From a virus, in IMG/VR virus record IMGVR_UViG_3300032783_000004, positions 1 to 45,446 of that record: 45,446 bases of DNA. One strand, given 5' to 3'. Of this stretch, positions 1-8,921 are shown piece by piece; the first letter of the stretch is position 1, and the number at the start of each line of letters is the position of its first letter. A model generated the notes under the pieces. That model worked only from the letters and a program-made list of their open reading frames with translations. It had not been told where the DNA came from and did no database searches. Both the position numbers and the translations under genes were made by a program.

Positions 1-2
1 TA

Positions 3-3000
3 TTCAATAAAGTTACCATAGAACACCTGGATGCCGTTACCGCTGAACAGATTCTACCCTTAATTCTGAAAGAGATGGCTGCAAAACCTAAAGGCTCTGA
101 GCAACCATTAGAAATTGGACAACGTGTAAAAGATAGTAGGGGCAATGTGGGTATCGTTGCTGATGTGAAATTCAAAAACGGAAAGCCTATGTTCGGTGTC
201 CGGTGGGAAGGTATCCGTACAAAAGGTAAACTACCTGAGAATATCACAGCCGACAAATTAGAAGTGGTGCCGGAAGGTGCAATAGTACCTTCTCGAAAAT
301 TGAAAACTCAAAAGGAAGAGACCAGCAAAATTCAATCTGCTGCCGGTTATATTGAGAAAACAGGCATTGACCTTTCGCAAGATTATAACCTTCGTGAATT
401 AAAACAGGAAAGCTCGTTTGTTGCACGTTTGCATAAAGCTGGTGCTGATCTTCCCGATGTGTGGGCGCAAAGGTTAATTGACGAAGGATGGGTTGGTCCG
501 GATTTCACCGGCGATGAACTTGTTAAAATGATAAAAAATGGCAGTATCCGTGAATTATACCCGCCTGAAAAACGGGATGCCATGATCGAACAATCACAAC
601 AGGAGGCATTATATGAACACCTCAAAGGGCAAGCAGCAGACGCAGGTATCGACCTTAACACCGGAGAAGCGATCCAGGCTACAGGAGATATTAAGGACGA
701 ATTTGAACAAGAGATTAGAGGCCTCGGGCTTGACGCAGCTAGCGAAGAAGCCAATCTTGGAATCCTCAATGAATTTTTCGATGAGTTAAAAGCACAGCAG
801 GAAAAGGTCAAAACTCCTAAAGGTGCATTTGAAAATGCAGAAATTGAAGGCGCTGAATTCCATAAAACCTTTAATCTTGCAAATCCCGAAGGTGAGTTTG
901 AAAAGTCTGTAGGTGAAAACCTGTCACCCAATGAAGAGATGTTCCCCAAAGGTCATTCAGATGATGATATCCGTTTTATGCGTAAGCGAATTCTTCCTGC
1001 ACAAATGGAAGAGGGTTACGCAAAAGAACAGGCAGACATCTATGGTGTGAGATTTGATGGCATGTATGGGGGATATGGTGGGAAAAAGTATCCTTCCTTT
1101 ACTGACCCGGTTACAGACGGTTCTTTTATCCCACAAGAAGGTGAAACTGTGGGCGAGGCTTTAGAAAGAATCAGAAATTCATGGCAAATGGCAAAAAAGA
1201 TAAGACTGCAACGAGAAAGCAAAGCTCCTCGGGGTACAGACGTTGTTTACGGTGAAGGTTTCTATGATGCCAAATATAAAGATATGAAAATTGGCAAAGA
1301 ACCTAAAAATATTATTAAGAAGGAAGATAGCCCATTAGGATTAAAAGAAATTACCAGCAAGCCAGATAAAAATACCGACGTTATCAATCTTTTTGAAGGT
1401 GATAAAAACATAGGAGGGATTTCTAAAGTTACAAATCCTATTTCTGGGGAAGAGCGTATTGGTGAAATCTATCTTGACCCTCAGTATAGAGGTATAGGTC
1501 TTGCTCAATATCTCTATAATAAATTTCCGGCTACACCTTTAGGGAAGGCTGCAACTGATGCAGCAATCCAAGCAAAGATTAAAGCAGATACGATGCAAGC
1601 CCGTTGGATGAGGGGCCCCGGCTATGGTGCCAACTACGGCAGACAGGCAGAAGAGTTTAAGCCTTTGGTGAAAGATGTTGTTGATAATTATATGCCAGGT
1701 CTTGATGGACATTACGAAGTTCTCCAGACTGCAAATGAAATACCCAACATCGGTCTTCGTGTCAGAGTGATGGCCGAAGCTGATCCTCGGCAGGTGAAGG
1801 CTTATTATGATCCCGCTGAAGATAAATTCTATTTAATAGCTGACCATCTTAAGAATCCTAAAGAAGCTATCGAAGCGGTTCTAGAAGAGGGTTTCCATAA
1901 AGGTATCCGTACAGTCTTCAATAAAAGTGAAGAAATGGATAACTTCCTCAAGAGGGTTTATGGCTTTTATGGAGAAGATAAAATTAAAGCAGCTTTGGAA
2001 GAGCACGGTTATGATTTCGACTGGACCAAGCCCGAAGATCAAATCGCAGCTGCTGAAGAAATGCTTCCAAAATTGCAATTCGATAATCCTTCTTTGTGGC
2101 AGAAGTTTGTCGATTACGTTACAAACCTTGTAAAGGATATTGGGCAAAAATTGGGATTTGAAGTTCGGTTTGATGAAGATGATATCAGGCGAGTGATGAA
2201 TAAAATTGATGCCAACTTGGGCAAACCTGCTGAAGCCAGATTGATGGTTGGACGTGATGATGTACCGTTACAACTTAGAATTGCTGATTATCCCAATGAA
2301 CTTAAAAAAATGCTCTTAGGTGCCAAGGATATAATCCGCAATCCGGAGCTTACACCAGAAGCCAAGGGTATTGTTGCAGAACTGGATAAGCAGGTCAAAG
2401 CCTTTGATGAAAAGGCATATTCACGATGGCGTACCGTTGGGTCTAGGCCATTCTGGGATGCCCTTGCACATCCAAAAACTTGGGGACCGGCATGGAAGAT
2501 TTTTGGTGAACAACGACCTGAAAATCGTTCTAGGGTGAACCATGAATTATTCAGATTACAGCAACACTACATGAACTTGAAGGACCCGGAAGCCTTCAAA
2601 CGGGTTAACCTTGCTTTGGTGGCCGCTGATGCATATCGGGAAAAGATCCCTGGGTTGACCGATGCAGAACGTGAAGAAATGAGCAAGATAAATCGCATTC
2701 CTGACAGCGCCTTAAAACGTGGCTTAAGGTTATATGGTGAAACTGTGCAGATGGATGATGCTCAACTTCAGGCTTATGCAACCCAACGTGAAGCGCTGGA
2801 TTATATGTTTGAGAAGAACCTGGAACACATTGAAGACCAGATCGTCAGGGATTTCAAAAAGTCTGCCTGGTATAACATGCTTCTGGCTGCTCACGGGATT
2901 GTTGATAAAGAAGCCTATATGCGGCTTGGCGCTCAAGACCTGCCGATGATAAGCCAGGCAAATGCAAAAGATATGCGTATTAAGGTTGGCCAGGTGTTCA

Positions 3001-5480
3001 AGAATCTGGATAAGCAAATTGAAGGGTTGACTTCCGATCAGCTGAACCGCTTGACTAAAACATATCAAGACACATATGCGTTACTTGAGACCGGTATCAA
3101 AGGCGTGAAGGAGGTTGTGAAAGAACAAACAGGTTTAGAAGGGGAAGATCTTACTAAATTCTCTCAAGAGCTTGTGACCGCATACCTGCGCACACGACCA
3201 CATATGAAAGCTATATCCGATGCCCGTAAGAATTTTCGTGAAAATCCTTTCTATATGCCCAGGGTTAGATCGAAAGGTGATTGGGCTGTGCAATTATGGA
3301 AAGATGATGAGAACCCGGAGACTGGAGCCATCACATCAAATAAGGTATGGGAAGATTTTCATCCCGGTGGGCAAGCTGCCAAGCTGATCAATCGCATCTA
3401 TAATGAAAAAGACATCCATGGTATGCCCGAGTACACCGAAAATGGCAAACTAAAAGAAGGCTATCGCATTGTTCAGGATAAGCAAAAACGTACCCCTGAG
3501 TGGGCGTATGAGCATACCAATGACGTTAACACTTTCACCATAGTAAATAATGCCATCGACAGGATACGTCTCGAAGGGGCTGCTCCTGAAGAGGTAGACA
3601 GATTGAAAGATCAGTTGGTACAAACTATTGGAGAAGAGATCCTTGCAAGGGGATGGGGCCATGGCGTTGCTCGTCTTGGTACGCTGGTGAAAGGTTATGA
3701 AACTAATGACCTCGTCAATGTGTTTAAGGGTTATACTTCTGGACTGTCTGGTAAGATGACCAAGCAGATTGCAGCCAGGGATTTTATTGAACATATGCAA
3801 TGGGTAAAAAAGAACTATAACGATCCATTATTGTATGAATCCCTTGCAAAGTATGGACGTGACAATCTCCGGAATCCGTCTGAGGCTGATCGAGCAGTTA
3901 ATTGGTATCGGCATTTGAGTTTTCTCTGGTATTTGGGTGGGTTGATCCGAGCTCCGTTGCTACATTTTTCAGCCAACTACACGTGGGCTATGCCAGAGTT
4001 GAATAGCTATATCAGAGAACAAAATAAAGAATTGAAGAAAGCTGGTTTTGGAGCTGCTGATCTTAGCGGGTTTAGCGCCTATCATAAATCCATGGGTGAC
4101 ATTGCACGGTTTGTGGGCACTAAGACATTCTTGAAAGGTGAACAAGCTCTAGTAGATATCGACTTTAGCAAACTACCAGCTGATGGACCTATTACAGGAG
4201 ATTTGCGTTCTGCCTTCCTGCATGATCTGATGATTAGTGGTATCGGAAGAGCGCAGTTTGTTGACGATATTATTCGGCCCACGATGGCAAATGCTCCAAA
4301 AGCATTTAAGACTTTTTCTGATTTTATGGTAAGGCCGTTTCAATCCATTATAACATTTAACCGTTTAGCTGCCGGTGATGCAATGTTCAGGACTGCCTAT
4401 AAAATAAATGAAAAAAGAGGTATGGCACCTGAAAAAAATCTTCAGGAATCGGCAAGGGAGGCTATCAGTTATGTTTACCGTACCCAAGGGGCTTTCCACA
4501 GGGCTAATTATTCTCCACTTGAAAGTGGCGGAGGCCTTCCGTCAGCGTTTATCCGGGGAGCTCTCACATTTAGAAGTTTTATGCACCAATACGTGCTCTG
4601 GATGCAAAGAGCTATCGGCAAAAAAGACTTTAGAGCTGTTGGTGAATCCCTTGCCTGGACAATCGGATGGGGTGGACTTATGGCTTTCCCGTTTGCCAAA
4701 GATATTCTTGATGTCATCACCAAACACATGGGGTACAACCCCACTGAAGCTATAAGAAAAAAGCTGAAAGAATATGGTGGGGACACCATGGAACAGGTTG
4801 GTATGACAGGATTGCCATCATTGATGGGATTTAAGGCTTTGTCCCATCCAGCTATCGGTATACCATTTGTCGGGGAGAACCCTTTCCAGAGTATCACTGG
4901 ATCAGGCGGCAGTCTTGTGCAAGGCGAAGGTCGGGCATGGCAAGCTATGTTACGTGGAGATTGGGCTGGAGCAGCCGGCTATGGGGCTCCTCAGTTTGTA
5001 TCTGCACCATTTACGGCTTTACGTCAATCTGAATTGGGTAAAGATGTTTTTGGTATGCAAGGGTTTGCTACTACACCTCACGGAAAACCTATTTTTGGAC
5101 CAGATGGAAGGCCCATGCAATACACCGCGGGTGAAACAGCAGCCAAAATGATCGGTCTATATCCAACAAGACCCACGGAAGAAGCTGCTCGCCATCATGA
5201 GGTTACTGAGATTGAAACACACTTTGTGCAAAAGCGTCAAGAGATTGCAGATGCTTATCGGGTAGCAAAAAATTCAGGCAAAAAAGATGCAATGTCCACG
5301 CTAATGAAAGACATCAAAGAATTCAACGAAGATCTTAAGCAAAAAGGCGCTGATACTTTAATCCCAAAGTTAAATTTATCTAGCGTACTGAAATCTAGTA
5401 CACTTACGCCTACTTCAAAGCAGAAAAAGGAGCAAAAATATTTGGAAGGAAATTTCATATCTGAGGCTAAGGGAGGCTAA
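3..5480 (+). CDS. giant polyvalent ejection-type internal virion protein (5' partial)
   Basis: The frame is open to the left edge, and the first ATG (75) has no good ribosome site, so the gene very likely starts upstream. Counting from that Met there are about 1801 residues. An SH3/KOW-like segment (about 13-50) is followed by a GNAT-like segment with 'YRGIGLAQYLY' (near 471). Next comes a metallopeptidase-like stretch around 'VLEEGFHKGI' (near 600) and the 'AAEEMLPKL' region that usually follows such domains in phage large polyvalent proteins. The C-terminal half has long helices, 'PFYMPRVR' (near 1057), and hydrophobic segments near 1300 and 1500. Size and domain mixture fit proteins ejected with podovirus DNA to form a conduit or modify the host. 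The HExxH-type site looks degenerate (first His replaced), so protease activity is doubtful. Confidence 0.75.
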   Translation, partial: FNKVTIEHLDAVTAEQILPLILKEMAAKPKGSEQPLEIGQRVKDSRGNVGIVADVKFKNGKPMFGVRWEGIRTKGKLPENITADKLEVVPEGAIVPSRKLKTQKEETSKIQSAAGYIEKTGIDLSQDYNLRELKQESSFVARLHKAGADLPDVWAQRLIDEGWVGPDFTGDELVKMIKNGSIRELYPPEKRDAMIEQSQQEALYEHLKGQAADAGIDLNTGEAIQATGDIKDEFEQEIRGLGLDAASEEANLGILNEFFDELKAQQEKVKTPKGAFENAEIEGAEFHKTFNLANPEGEFEKSVGENLSPNEEMFPKGHSDDDIRFMRKRILPAQMEEGYAKEQADIYGVRFDGMYGGYGGKKYPSFTDPVTDGSFIPQEGETVGEALERIRNSWQMAKKIRLQRESKAPRGTDVVYGEGFYDAKYKDMKIGKEPKNIIKKEDSPLGLKEITSKPDKNTDVINLFEGDKNIGGISKVTNPISGEERIGEIYLDPQYRGIGLAQYLYNKFPATPLGKAATDAAIQAKIKADTMQARWMRGPGYGANYGRQAEEFKPLVKDVVDNYMPGLDGHYEVLQTANEIPNIGLRVRVMAEADPRQVKAYYDPAEDKFYLIADHLKNPKEAIEAVLEEGFHKGIRTVFNKSEEMDNFLKRVYGFYGEDKIKAALEEHGYDFDWTKPEDQIAAAEEMLPKLQFDNPSLWQKFVDYVTNLVKDIGQKLGFEVRFDEDDIRRVMNKIDANLGKPAEARLMVGRDDVPLQLRIADYPNELKKMLLGAKDIIRNPELTPEAKGIVAELDKQVKAFDEKAYSRWRTVGSRPFWDALAHPKTWGPAWKIFGEQRPENRSRVNHELFRLQQHYMNLKDPEAFKRVNLALVAADAYREKIPGLTDAEREEMSKINRIPDSALKRGLRLYGETVQMDDAQLQAYATQREALDYMFEKNLEHIEDQIVRDFKKSAWYNMLLAAHGIVDKEAYMRLGAQDLPMISQANAKDMRIKVGQVFKNLDKQIEGLTSDQLNRLTKTYQDTYALLETGIKGVKEVVKEQTGLEGEDLTKFSQELVTAYLRTRPHMKAISDARKNFRENPFYMPRVRSKGDWAVQLWKDDENPETGAITSNKVWEDFHPGGQAAKLINRIYNEKDIHGMPEYTENGKLKEGYRIVQDKQKRTPEWAYEHTNDVNTFTIVNNAIDRIRLEGAAPEEVDRLKDQLVQTIGEEILARGWGHGVARLGTLVKGYETNDLVNVFKGYTSGLSGKMTKQIAARDFIEHMQWVKKNYNDPLLYESLAKYGRDNLRNPSEADRAVNWYRHLSFLWYLGGLIRAPLLHFSANYTWAMPELNSYIREQNKELKKAGFGAADLSGFSAYHKSMGDIARFVGTKTFLKGEQALVDIDFSKLPADGPITGDLRSAFLHDLMISGIGRAQFVDDIIRPTMANAPKAFKTFSDFMVRPFQSIITFNRLAAGDAMFRTAYKINEKRGMAPEKNLQESAREAISYVYRTQGAFHRANYSPLESGGGLPSAFIRGALTFRSFMHQYVLWMQRAIGKKDFRAVGESLAWTIGWGGLMAFPFAKDILDVITKHMGYNPTEAIRKKLKEYGGDTMEQVGMTGLPSLMGFKALSHPAIGIPFVGENPFQSITGSGGSLVQGEGRAWQAMLRGDWAGAAGYGAPQFVSAPFTALRQSELGKDVFGMQGFATTPHGKPIFGPDGRPMQYTAGETAAKMIGLYPTRPTEEAARHHEVTEIETHFVQKRQEIADAYRVAKNSGKKDAMSTLMKDIKEFNEDLKQKGADTLIPKLNLSSVLKSSTLTPTSKQKKEQKYLEGNFISEAKGG

Positions 5481-5483
5481 CAT

Positions 5484-6761
5484 ATGGATAATCTTTCCAA
5501 GTTGACATTGGCAGTACGAGATTACGGTTTGTTTATGCATCTGGCACAGGACTGTGCAAGGGAATATAAGGAAATCCTTTACTATGTTCCGTGGGAAGGA
5601 TCTTATCCTACTACTGATAAAGCCAATATCGGTGTGGGGGTCCCGGGGCTGACTAGAGTCTATGACTGGCATGAAGCGGTCCGACAAGCTGATGAAGTTG
5701 CATTATTTGATGTTGGCATGGATAGTATCCGGCAATCTGTAATCAAGGAATTCAAGAAGCCCTGTATGGGCGGTACGGCCAGCATCATGGAATACAATCG
5801 CATATATTTCAAAGAAGAGTGTTTAAGAAAAATGGGATTACCCGTCATCCCCTATAAAGTCATTATCGGGTGGGATGCCCTTTGTCTGCATCTGAAAAGT
5901 AATCCTAATAAACATGTCAAAGTTAATACTTTCAGAGGTGTGCTTGAAACCTTTCATGCAAAAGACTATAAATTTGCTATTCCTAAGTTAGAAATGGCCG
6001 CAAAAAAACTTGGTTCGTGGAAAAATAAAATGCCCTTTATCGTTGAAGATCATGTTCCCGGATTCCAAGAACAGGCAGATGGTGCAGTAGAAACCGGCGA
6101 TGATGATTTCAAATTGCATGGAGACCCTTTATCTATCGGTACCTGGGGTTTTGAAATAAAAGACAATACCTATGTGTGTAAAGTCGATGATTTGGATAAT
6201 TTCCCAACACCGTTAAAAGAAATACGAAAAAAACTTAATTCCGTTTTCAGAGACCATGATGTATGCGGTATGGGTTCTTCCGAGATCAGAAGAAACACAC
6301 AGAAATCATTTTATTTAGATGATTGTAGGAGGGCCGGATCTCCACCTTCTGAAATCCAGGGTGAACTATTTACGAATTTCCCACGTATCGTGCATGCGAT
6401 AGCCAATAACCAAAGAATTGTGCCGGCATTCAAAGCTAAGTACGGCGCCATGATATTGATTAAAAGCGAAATGGCGCTTGAAACTCATGTGCCGATGGAT
6501 TTCAAAGATCAGGATTTGAAGGTTCTAAAAATGAGGAATCTTTATAAAGTAGATGACCAATATTACCACATCCCGCAAGATGGTTTATCATTCCTGGGAG
6601 CGGCCATTGGCTGGGGCAACGATAAGGAAACAGCTATGGACATGGCGCTTGAAAACTCCCAGAAGATACAATGTGACGAAGCCCACTGCGAAGTTGACGG
6701 GTTCGAGAAGCAAAAGGAAGTGTTTAAGGCTGCTGTGAAAGTGGGATTAGGGACATTTTAG
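5484..6761 (+). CDS. ATP-grasp superfamily ligase
   Basis: 425 residues, starting 3 nt after the giant protein's stop behind GGGAGG, so probably co-transcribed with it. The C-terminal half has the ATP-grasp metal/nucleotide pattern: an acidic strand 'PFIVEDHVPG', then 'GMGSSEIRR', then 'FYLDDCRRAGSPPSE', resembling the E-x-R and D-x-R elements of PurD/carbamoyl-phosphate-synthase-type ATP-grasp enzymes. These enzymes join a carboxylate to an amine or thiol through an acyl-phosphate. The substrate cannot be read from the sequence. Its place beside a virion protein gene would allow a role in modifying virion protein or a small molecule, but this is inference. It could also be a degenerate member. 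The family call is fairly sure, the function is not. Confidence 0.65.
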   Translation: MDNLSKLTLAVRDYGLFMHLAQDCAREYKEILYYVPWEGSYPTTDKANIGVGVPGLTRVYDWHEAVRQADEVALFDVGMDSIRQSVIKEFKKPCMGGTASIMEYNRIYFKEECLRKMGLPVIPYKVIIGWDALCLHLKSNPNKHVKVNTFRGVLETFHAKDYKFAIPKLEMAAKKLGSWKNKMPFIVEDHVPGFQEQADGAVETGDDDFKLHGDPLSIGTWGFEIKDNTYVCKVDDLDNFPTPLKEIRKKLNSVFRDHDVCGMGSSEIRRNTQKSFYLDDCRRAGSPPSEIQGELFTNFPRIVHAIANNQRIVPAFKAKYGAMILIKSEMALETHVPMDFKDQDLKVLKMRNLYKVDDQYYHIPQDGLSFLGAAIGWGNDKETAMDMALENSQKIQCDEAHCEVDGFEKQKEVFKAAVKVGLGTF

Positions 6762-6865
6762 TTATCCCATTCTTCCCACCATTGAATATCAACAGGGAAA
6801 TAGACATTACAAAAAGGCTTTAATGTTTCTAATTGCTGTTGGTTTTTAATTTGGAGCATCCACAT
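6758..6865 (-). CDS. small hypothetical protein (35 aa)
   Basis: Short minus-strand frame starting 'MWMLQIKNQQQLE' and ending 'IQWWEEWDN'. Its TAA overlaps the TAG of the convergent ATP-grasp gene, the tight packing typical of real phage genes. It starts just inside the flank of the inverted-repeat element at 6871-8222. With that element removed, it would directly follow the 8224-8565 gene and gain a possible ribosome site (GGATAGG). It may therefore be the last gene of the minus-strand operon, now separated from its leader. No family recognised. Confidence 0.45.
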   Translation of the reverse strand: MWMLQIKNQQQLETLKPFCNVYFPVDIQWWEEWDN

Positions 6866-6870
6866 ATCGG

Positions 6871-6886
6871 TAGTGGGTCAGTTTGA
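6871..6886 (+). repeat. left terminal inverted repeat
   Basis: TAGTGGGTCAGTTTGA, exact inverse of 8207-8222. Homology stops after 16 bp. Confidence 0.75.
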
Positions 6887-7008
6887 GATTTTCGACTATT
6901 GTTATACTTGCATGATTATGATAATCTACTATATTTCATGTATTATAATTTTTGCCGGATTCATCAGACATTAAGAGTAACCCCCGCAATGGAAGCAGGG
7001 ATTACAGA

Positions 7009-7212
7009 TCATGTATGGACGTTGGAAGAAATCCTAAAACTTACCTGAGCGCCACAATCTTCTGCTGGCTCTATCTTTAGTATTTCCTCTTTACTTGTCT
7101 TGAACGGGAGCTGCCTCGGCAGGGATTTCATCAGGTTTTTTACCAGCGGCGCATTCTTCCGAATGTTCTCCCGCCTTATCGTCTCCAGTCTTTTCATTAT
7201 TTCCTTGTTCAT
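7009..7212 (-). CDS. possible small gene overlapping the protease 3' end (67 aa)
   Basis: A basic protein beginning 'MNKEIMKRLETIRRENIRK', out of frame with the last 40 codons of the serine protease gene and extending 82 nt past its stop. In favour: AAAGAGGTG about 5 nt before the ATG, and a protein-like helical N-terminus. Against: the overlap of about 120 nt. The overlapped protease tail is low-complexity (Glu/Lys/Ala/Pro), which would leave room for a second frame. No family recognised. Confidence 0.35.
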   Translation of the reverse strand: MNKEIMKRLETIRRENIRKNAPLVKNLMKSLPRQLPFKTSKEEILKIEPAEDCGAQVSFRISSNVHT

Positions 7213-8077
7213 GGGGCACCTCTTTTTCTGCTTTCATCTTAAAATACCACTCACTAAGACTACATACATACGGTGTGTCTTCGTCAATATTGTCAACTAA
7301 AAGACTATTTATTTGCGTTACTAGAGATTTTTCTTTTTCATTTGGTTCACGTACATTCTTAAATAATTCAGCAGCCTCAGTCCGGTCGATCACAAACCCA
7401 TGATCTGGATACCCGGTAACAAGCCTTTCAAGTGCTTTATCTTTTAGGTTTTGTTTCCCAATGCGCTCACCATATTCCATTGAAACCATGACGGCGCGAT
7501 GAAGTTCTCCGACTCTTAATGGATCAATCTGACCATATATCGGCGCAAATAACCCAACGGTTAAATCGGCAGCTATATCCATGGCGCTTTTTGTGGTTAT
7601 TTGGAGTCCACTTCTTACTCGAATATTGAGAAAATATTCCTCGAACATGCTAAAGGCATGGTTCTGGAGCGACGCTAAGGCTTGTGTAATAGTTAGGCCA
7701 GAGCTCCTTTCCCCTATTTCGTCAGCCTTCCTTATTTGAACATCCAATGGTCCAATTTCAGCATGATCCGACATAATAATTTCATTTGCACCTAAAGCCA
7801 ATAATGTGCCGGCGCTCTTACATACAGTATGTATGAGTACAGAAAAATGTTCAAAATGCGTCTTGAAGCACCTGGCTATACGGTATGCGACATGAGCGTC
7901 TCCCCCGTTGGTTGCCAATAGCAACAAGACACGCTTTTTCTTCTTTCCACAATAGGAACGCACTAAAAGGTCATCATGGGGTCTTTCCAACGGTCCACTG
8001 TAAATAATAACCTCAGTCTGATCATCCTCTATAATAGAAGATAACGTGTCGAATAGTTTTTGCTCAAAAGAATCCAT
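7091..8077 (-). CDS. SDH-type serine proteinase (ClpP/crotonase fold, SppA-like)
   Basis: 328 residues. The core matches the serine dehydrogenase proteinase (SDH_sah) family of ClpP-fold, S49-like proteases: 'LATNGGDAHVAYRIA' (about 54-68), the nucleophile motif 'VCKSAGTLLALGA' with Ser88, and 'DHAEIGPLDVQI' after it. A Ser-Lys dyad would be expected; the Lys cannot be assigned with certainty. No signal peptide is seen, so it is probably cytoplasmic. The tail after about residue 285 is low-complexity and charged. It is the only clear gene inside the inverted-repeat element and runs against both neighbouring plus-strand blocks, which looks like acquisition as cargo. A weak promoter (TTGCTT, 18 nt, TATCTT) lies upstream on the minus strand. 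Substrate unknown. Confidence 0.8.
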   Translation of the reverse strand: MDSFEQKLFDTLSSIIEDDQTEVIIYSGPLERPHDDLLVRSYCGKKKKRVLLLLATNGGDAHVAYRIARCFKTHFEHFSVLIHTVCKSAGTLLALGANEIIMSDHAEIGPLDVQIRKADEIGERSSGLTITQALASLQNHAFSMFEEYFLNIRVRSGLQITTKSAMDIAADLTVGLFAPIYGQIDPLRVGELHRAVMVSMEYGERIGKQNLKDKALERLVTGYPDHGFVIDRTEAAELFKNVREPNEKEKSLVTQINSLLVDNIDEDTPYVCSLSEWYFKMKAEKEVPHEQGNNEKTGDDKAGEHSEECAAGKKPDEIPAEAAPVQDK

Positions 8078-8206
8078 GGCTTCAAATATGTGATTGGAAA
8101 GTTGCTATAAGTAATGACTTCATAAGATAGTCTAAGTATCGTGCAAAAAGCAAGTTTAAATTGCGTTACGCCAAAGGATGGTAATGATTAGTCAAAACCT
8201 TAGATA

Positions 8207-8222
8207 TCAAACTGACCCACTA
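8207..8222 (-). repeat. right terminal inverted repeat
   Basis: Read on the minus strand this is the same 16 bases as 6871-6886. It lies immediately before the stop codon (8224-8226) of the minus-strand gene at 8224-8565. Confidence 0.75.
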
Positions 8223-8223
8223 C

Positions 8224-8565
8224 CTATCCAGTAATGGCCTTGCTTAATACATCCTCACCCTTCTCTCTCGCTTTTACCTCAGCAGAAAGTCCATTGAGTA
8301 AATTGCCTATTTGGTCGTTATGCTTGTCAAGGATCCCATCAAACCGTTTATACCATATAAACCGAATACCCATAGCTGCTATCTGACAAGCCTCGTGACG
8401 CATCTGGAGGTAATCCCGTTGGACATGCTTTTTCTTAACCATATCCCACAACTCATCCATCTCTTCGAGTATGACCGCATAGCCTTCGTGTGCAGAAACA
8501 AAAGGGCCGTTGTTGTCAGTTGCAGATACCAGTTCTTATAGAACCTCAATAATTGCCTCTTCCAT
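8224..8565 (-). pseudogene. conserved phage protein with an in-frame TAA after codon 9
   Basis: From ATG 8565 the frame encodes MEEAIIEVL, then TAA (8538-8536), then continues without a break for 103 codons to TAG at 8224. The part after the stop, 'DNNGPFVSAHEGYAVILEE' followed by 'MDELWDMVKKK', resembles a common phage protein whose signature (GPF-x-SAHEGYAVI-x-EE-x-DELW) I recognise without a function. The conserved block starts before the next ATG (8460), so initiation there would lose it. Either a nonsense mutation broke the gene, or translation reads through or starts at a non-ATG codon near 8532. The inverted-repeat element sits directly after its 3' end. Confidence 0.65.
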
Positions 8566-8591
8566 CTTTCTGTCTTGGGTTGGTATAGAAA

Positions 8592-8921
8592 TTAACATAG
8601 CTTAAAAGGTGTCCTTTCTTTGAATTCTGCTTGTTTCCCGGGGTTATATTGTTTTACTGGCCTTAGATACCCACATACCCTGGAATATACTTCACAGGGC
8701 TGATAGTTGGCAAGGCGAGGTTCATGATCGAAGCATATGGGGCATTTAGAGAAGCCACCTACACCTTCAATCCACCAAAATGGCCCTGTACTGACTACTT
8801 TTCCGTCTTTTTGTATATCAACGGCTATTTCCACAGATGCTTTACAATCGTGACATGAGCCTTTTAAGAGGCCCTTTTTACCCTTTCCGATGAGTTGGAC
8901 AAGGTATTCAGTTGTGTTCAT
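8592..8921 (-). CDS. stand-alone glycyl-radical/zinc domain like the C-terminus of anaerobic ribonucleotide reductase (NrdD)
   Basis: 109 residues. It has two cysteine pairs (CHDC near 23-26 and CPIC near 61-64) and a C-terminal block 'CEVYSRVCGYLRPVKQ' followed by 'NPGKQAEFKER'. This matches the end of class III ribonucleotide reductases, where the Gly in the R-V-x-G-Y motif carries the radical and the Cys pairs bind zinc. The roughly 500-residue barrel of NrdD is absent. It might act like a YfiD/GrcA-type spare part for the host enzyme, or use the fold for something else. It ends 27 nt before the next minus-strand gene and its start overlaps the gene upstream. Domain likeness is clear, role is inference. 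Confidence 0.65.
   Translation of the reverse strand: MNTTEYLVQLIGKGKKGLLKGSCHDCKASVEIAVDIQKDGKVVSTGPFWWIEGVGGFSKCPICFDHEPRLANYQPCEVYSRVCGYLRPVKQYNPGKQAEFKERTPFKLC

Larger units (their letters stand above)
6871..8222. mobile_element. inverted-repeat-bounded element carrying a serine protease gene, no transposase
   Basis: A 16-bp sequence, TAGTGGGTCAGTTTGA at 6871-6886, recurs as its exact reverse complement at 8207-8222. The outermost TA on each side could be a TA target duplication, leaving 14-bp ends (GTGGGTCAGTTTGA). The 1352-bp interior holds only the SDH-type protease gene, a short overlapping frame and non-coding DNA. It sits between two genes of one minus-strand operon. No transposase is visible, so it would be a non-autonomous, cargo-bearing insertion; the family is not identified. 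Confidence 0.6.
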
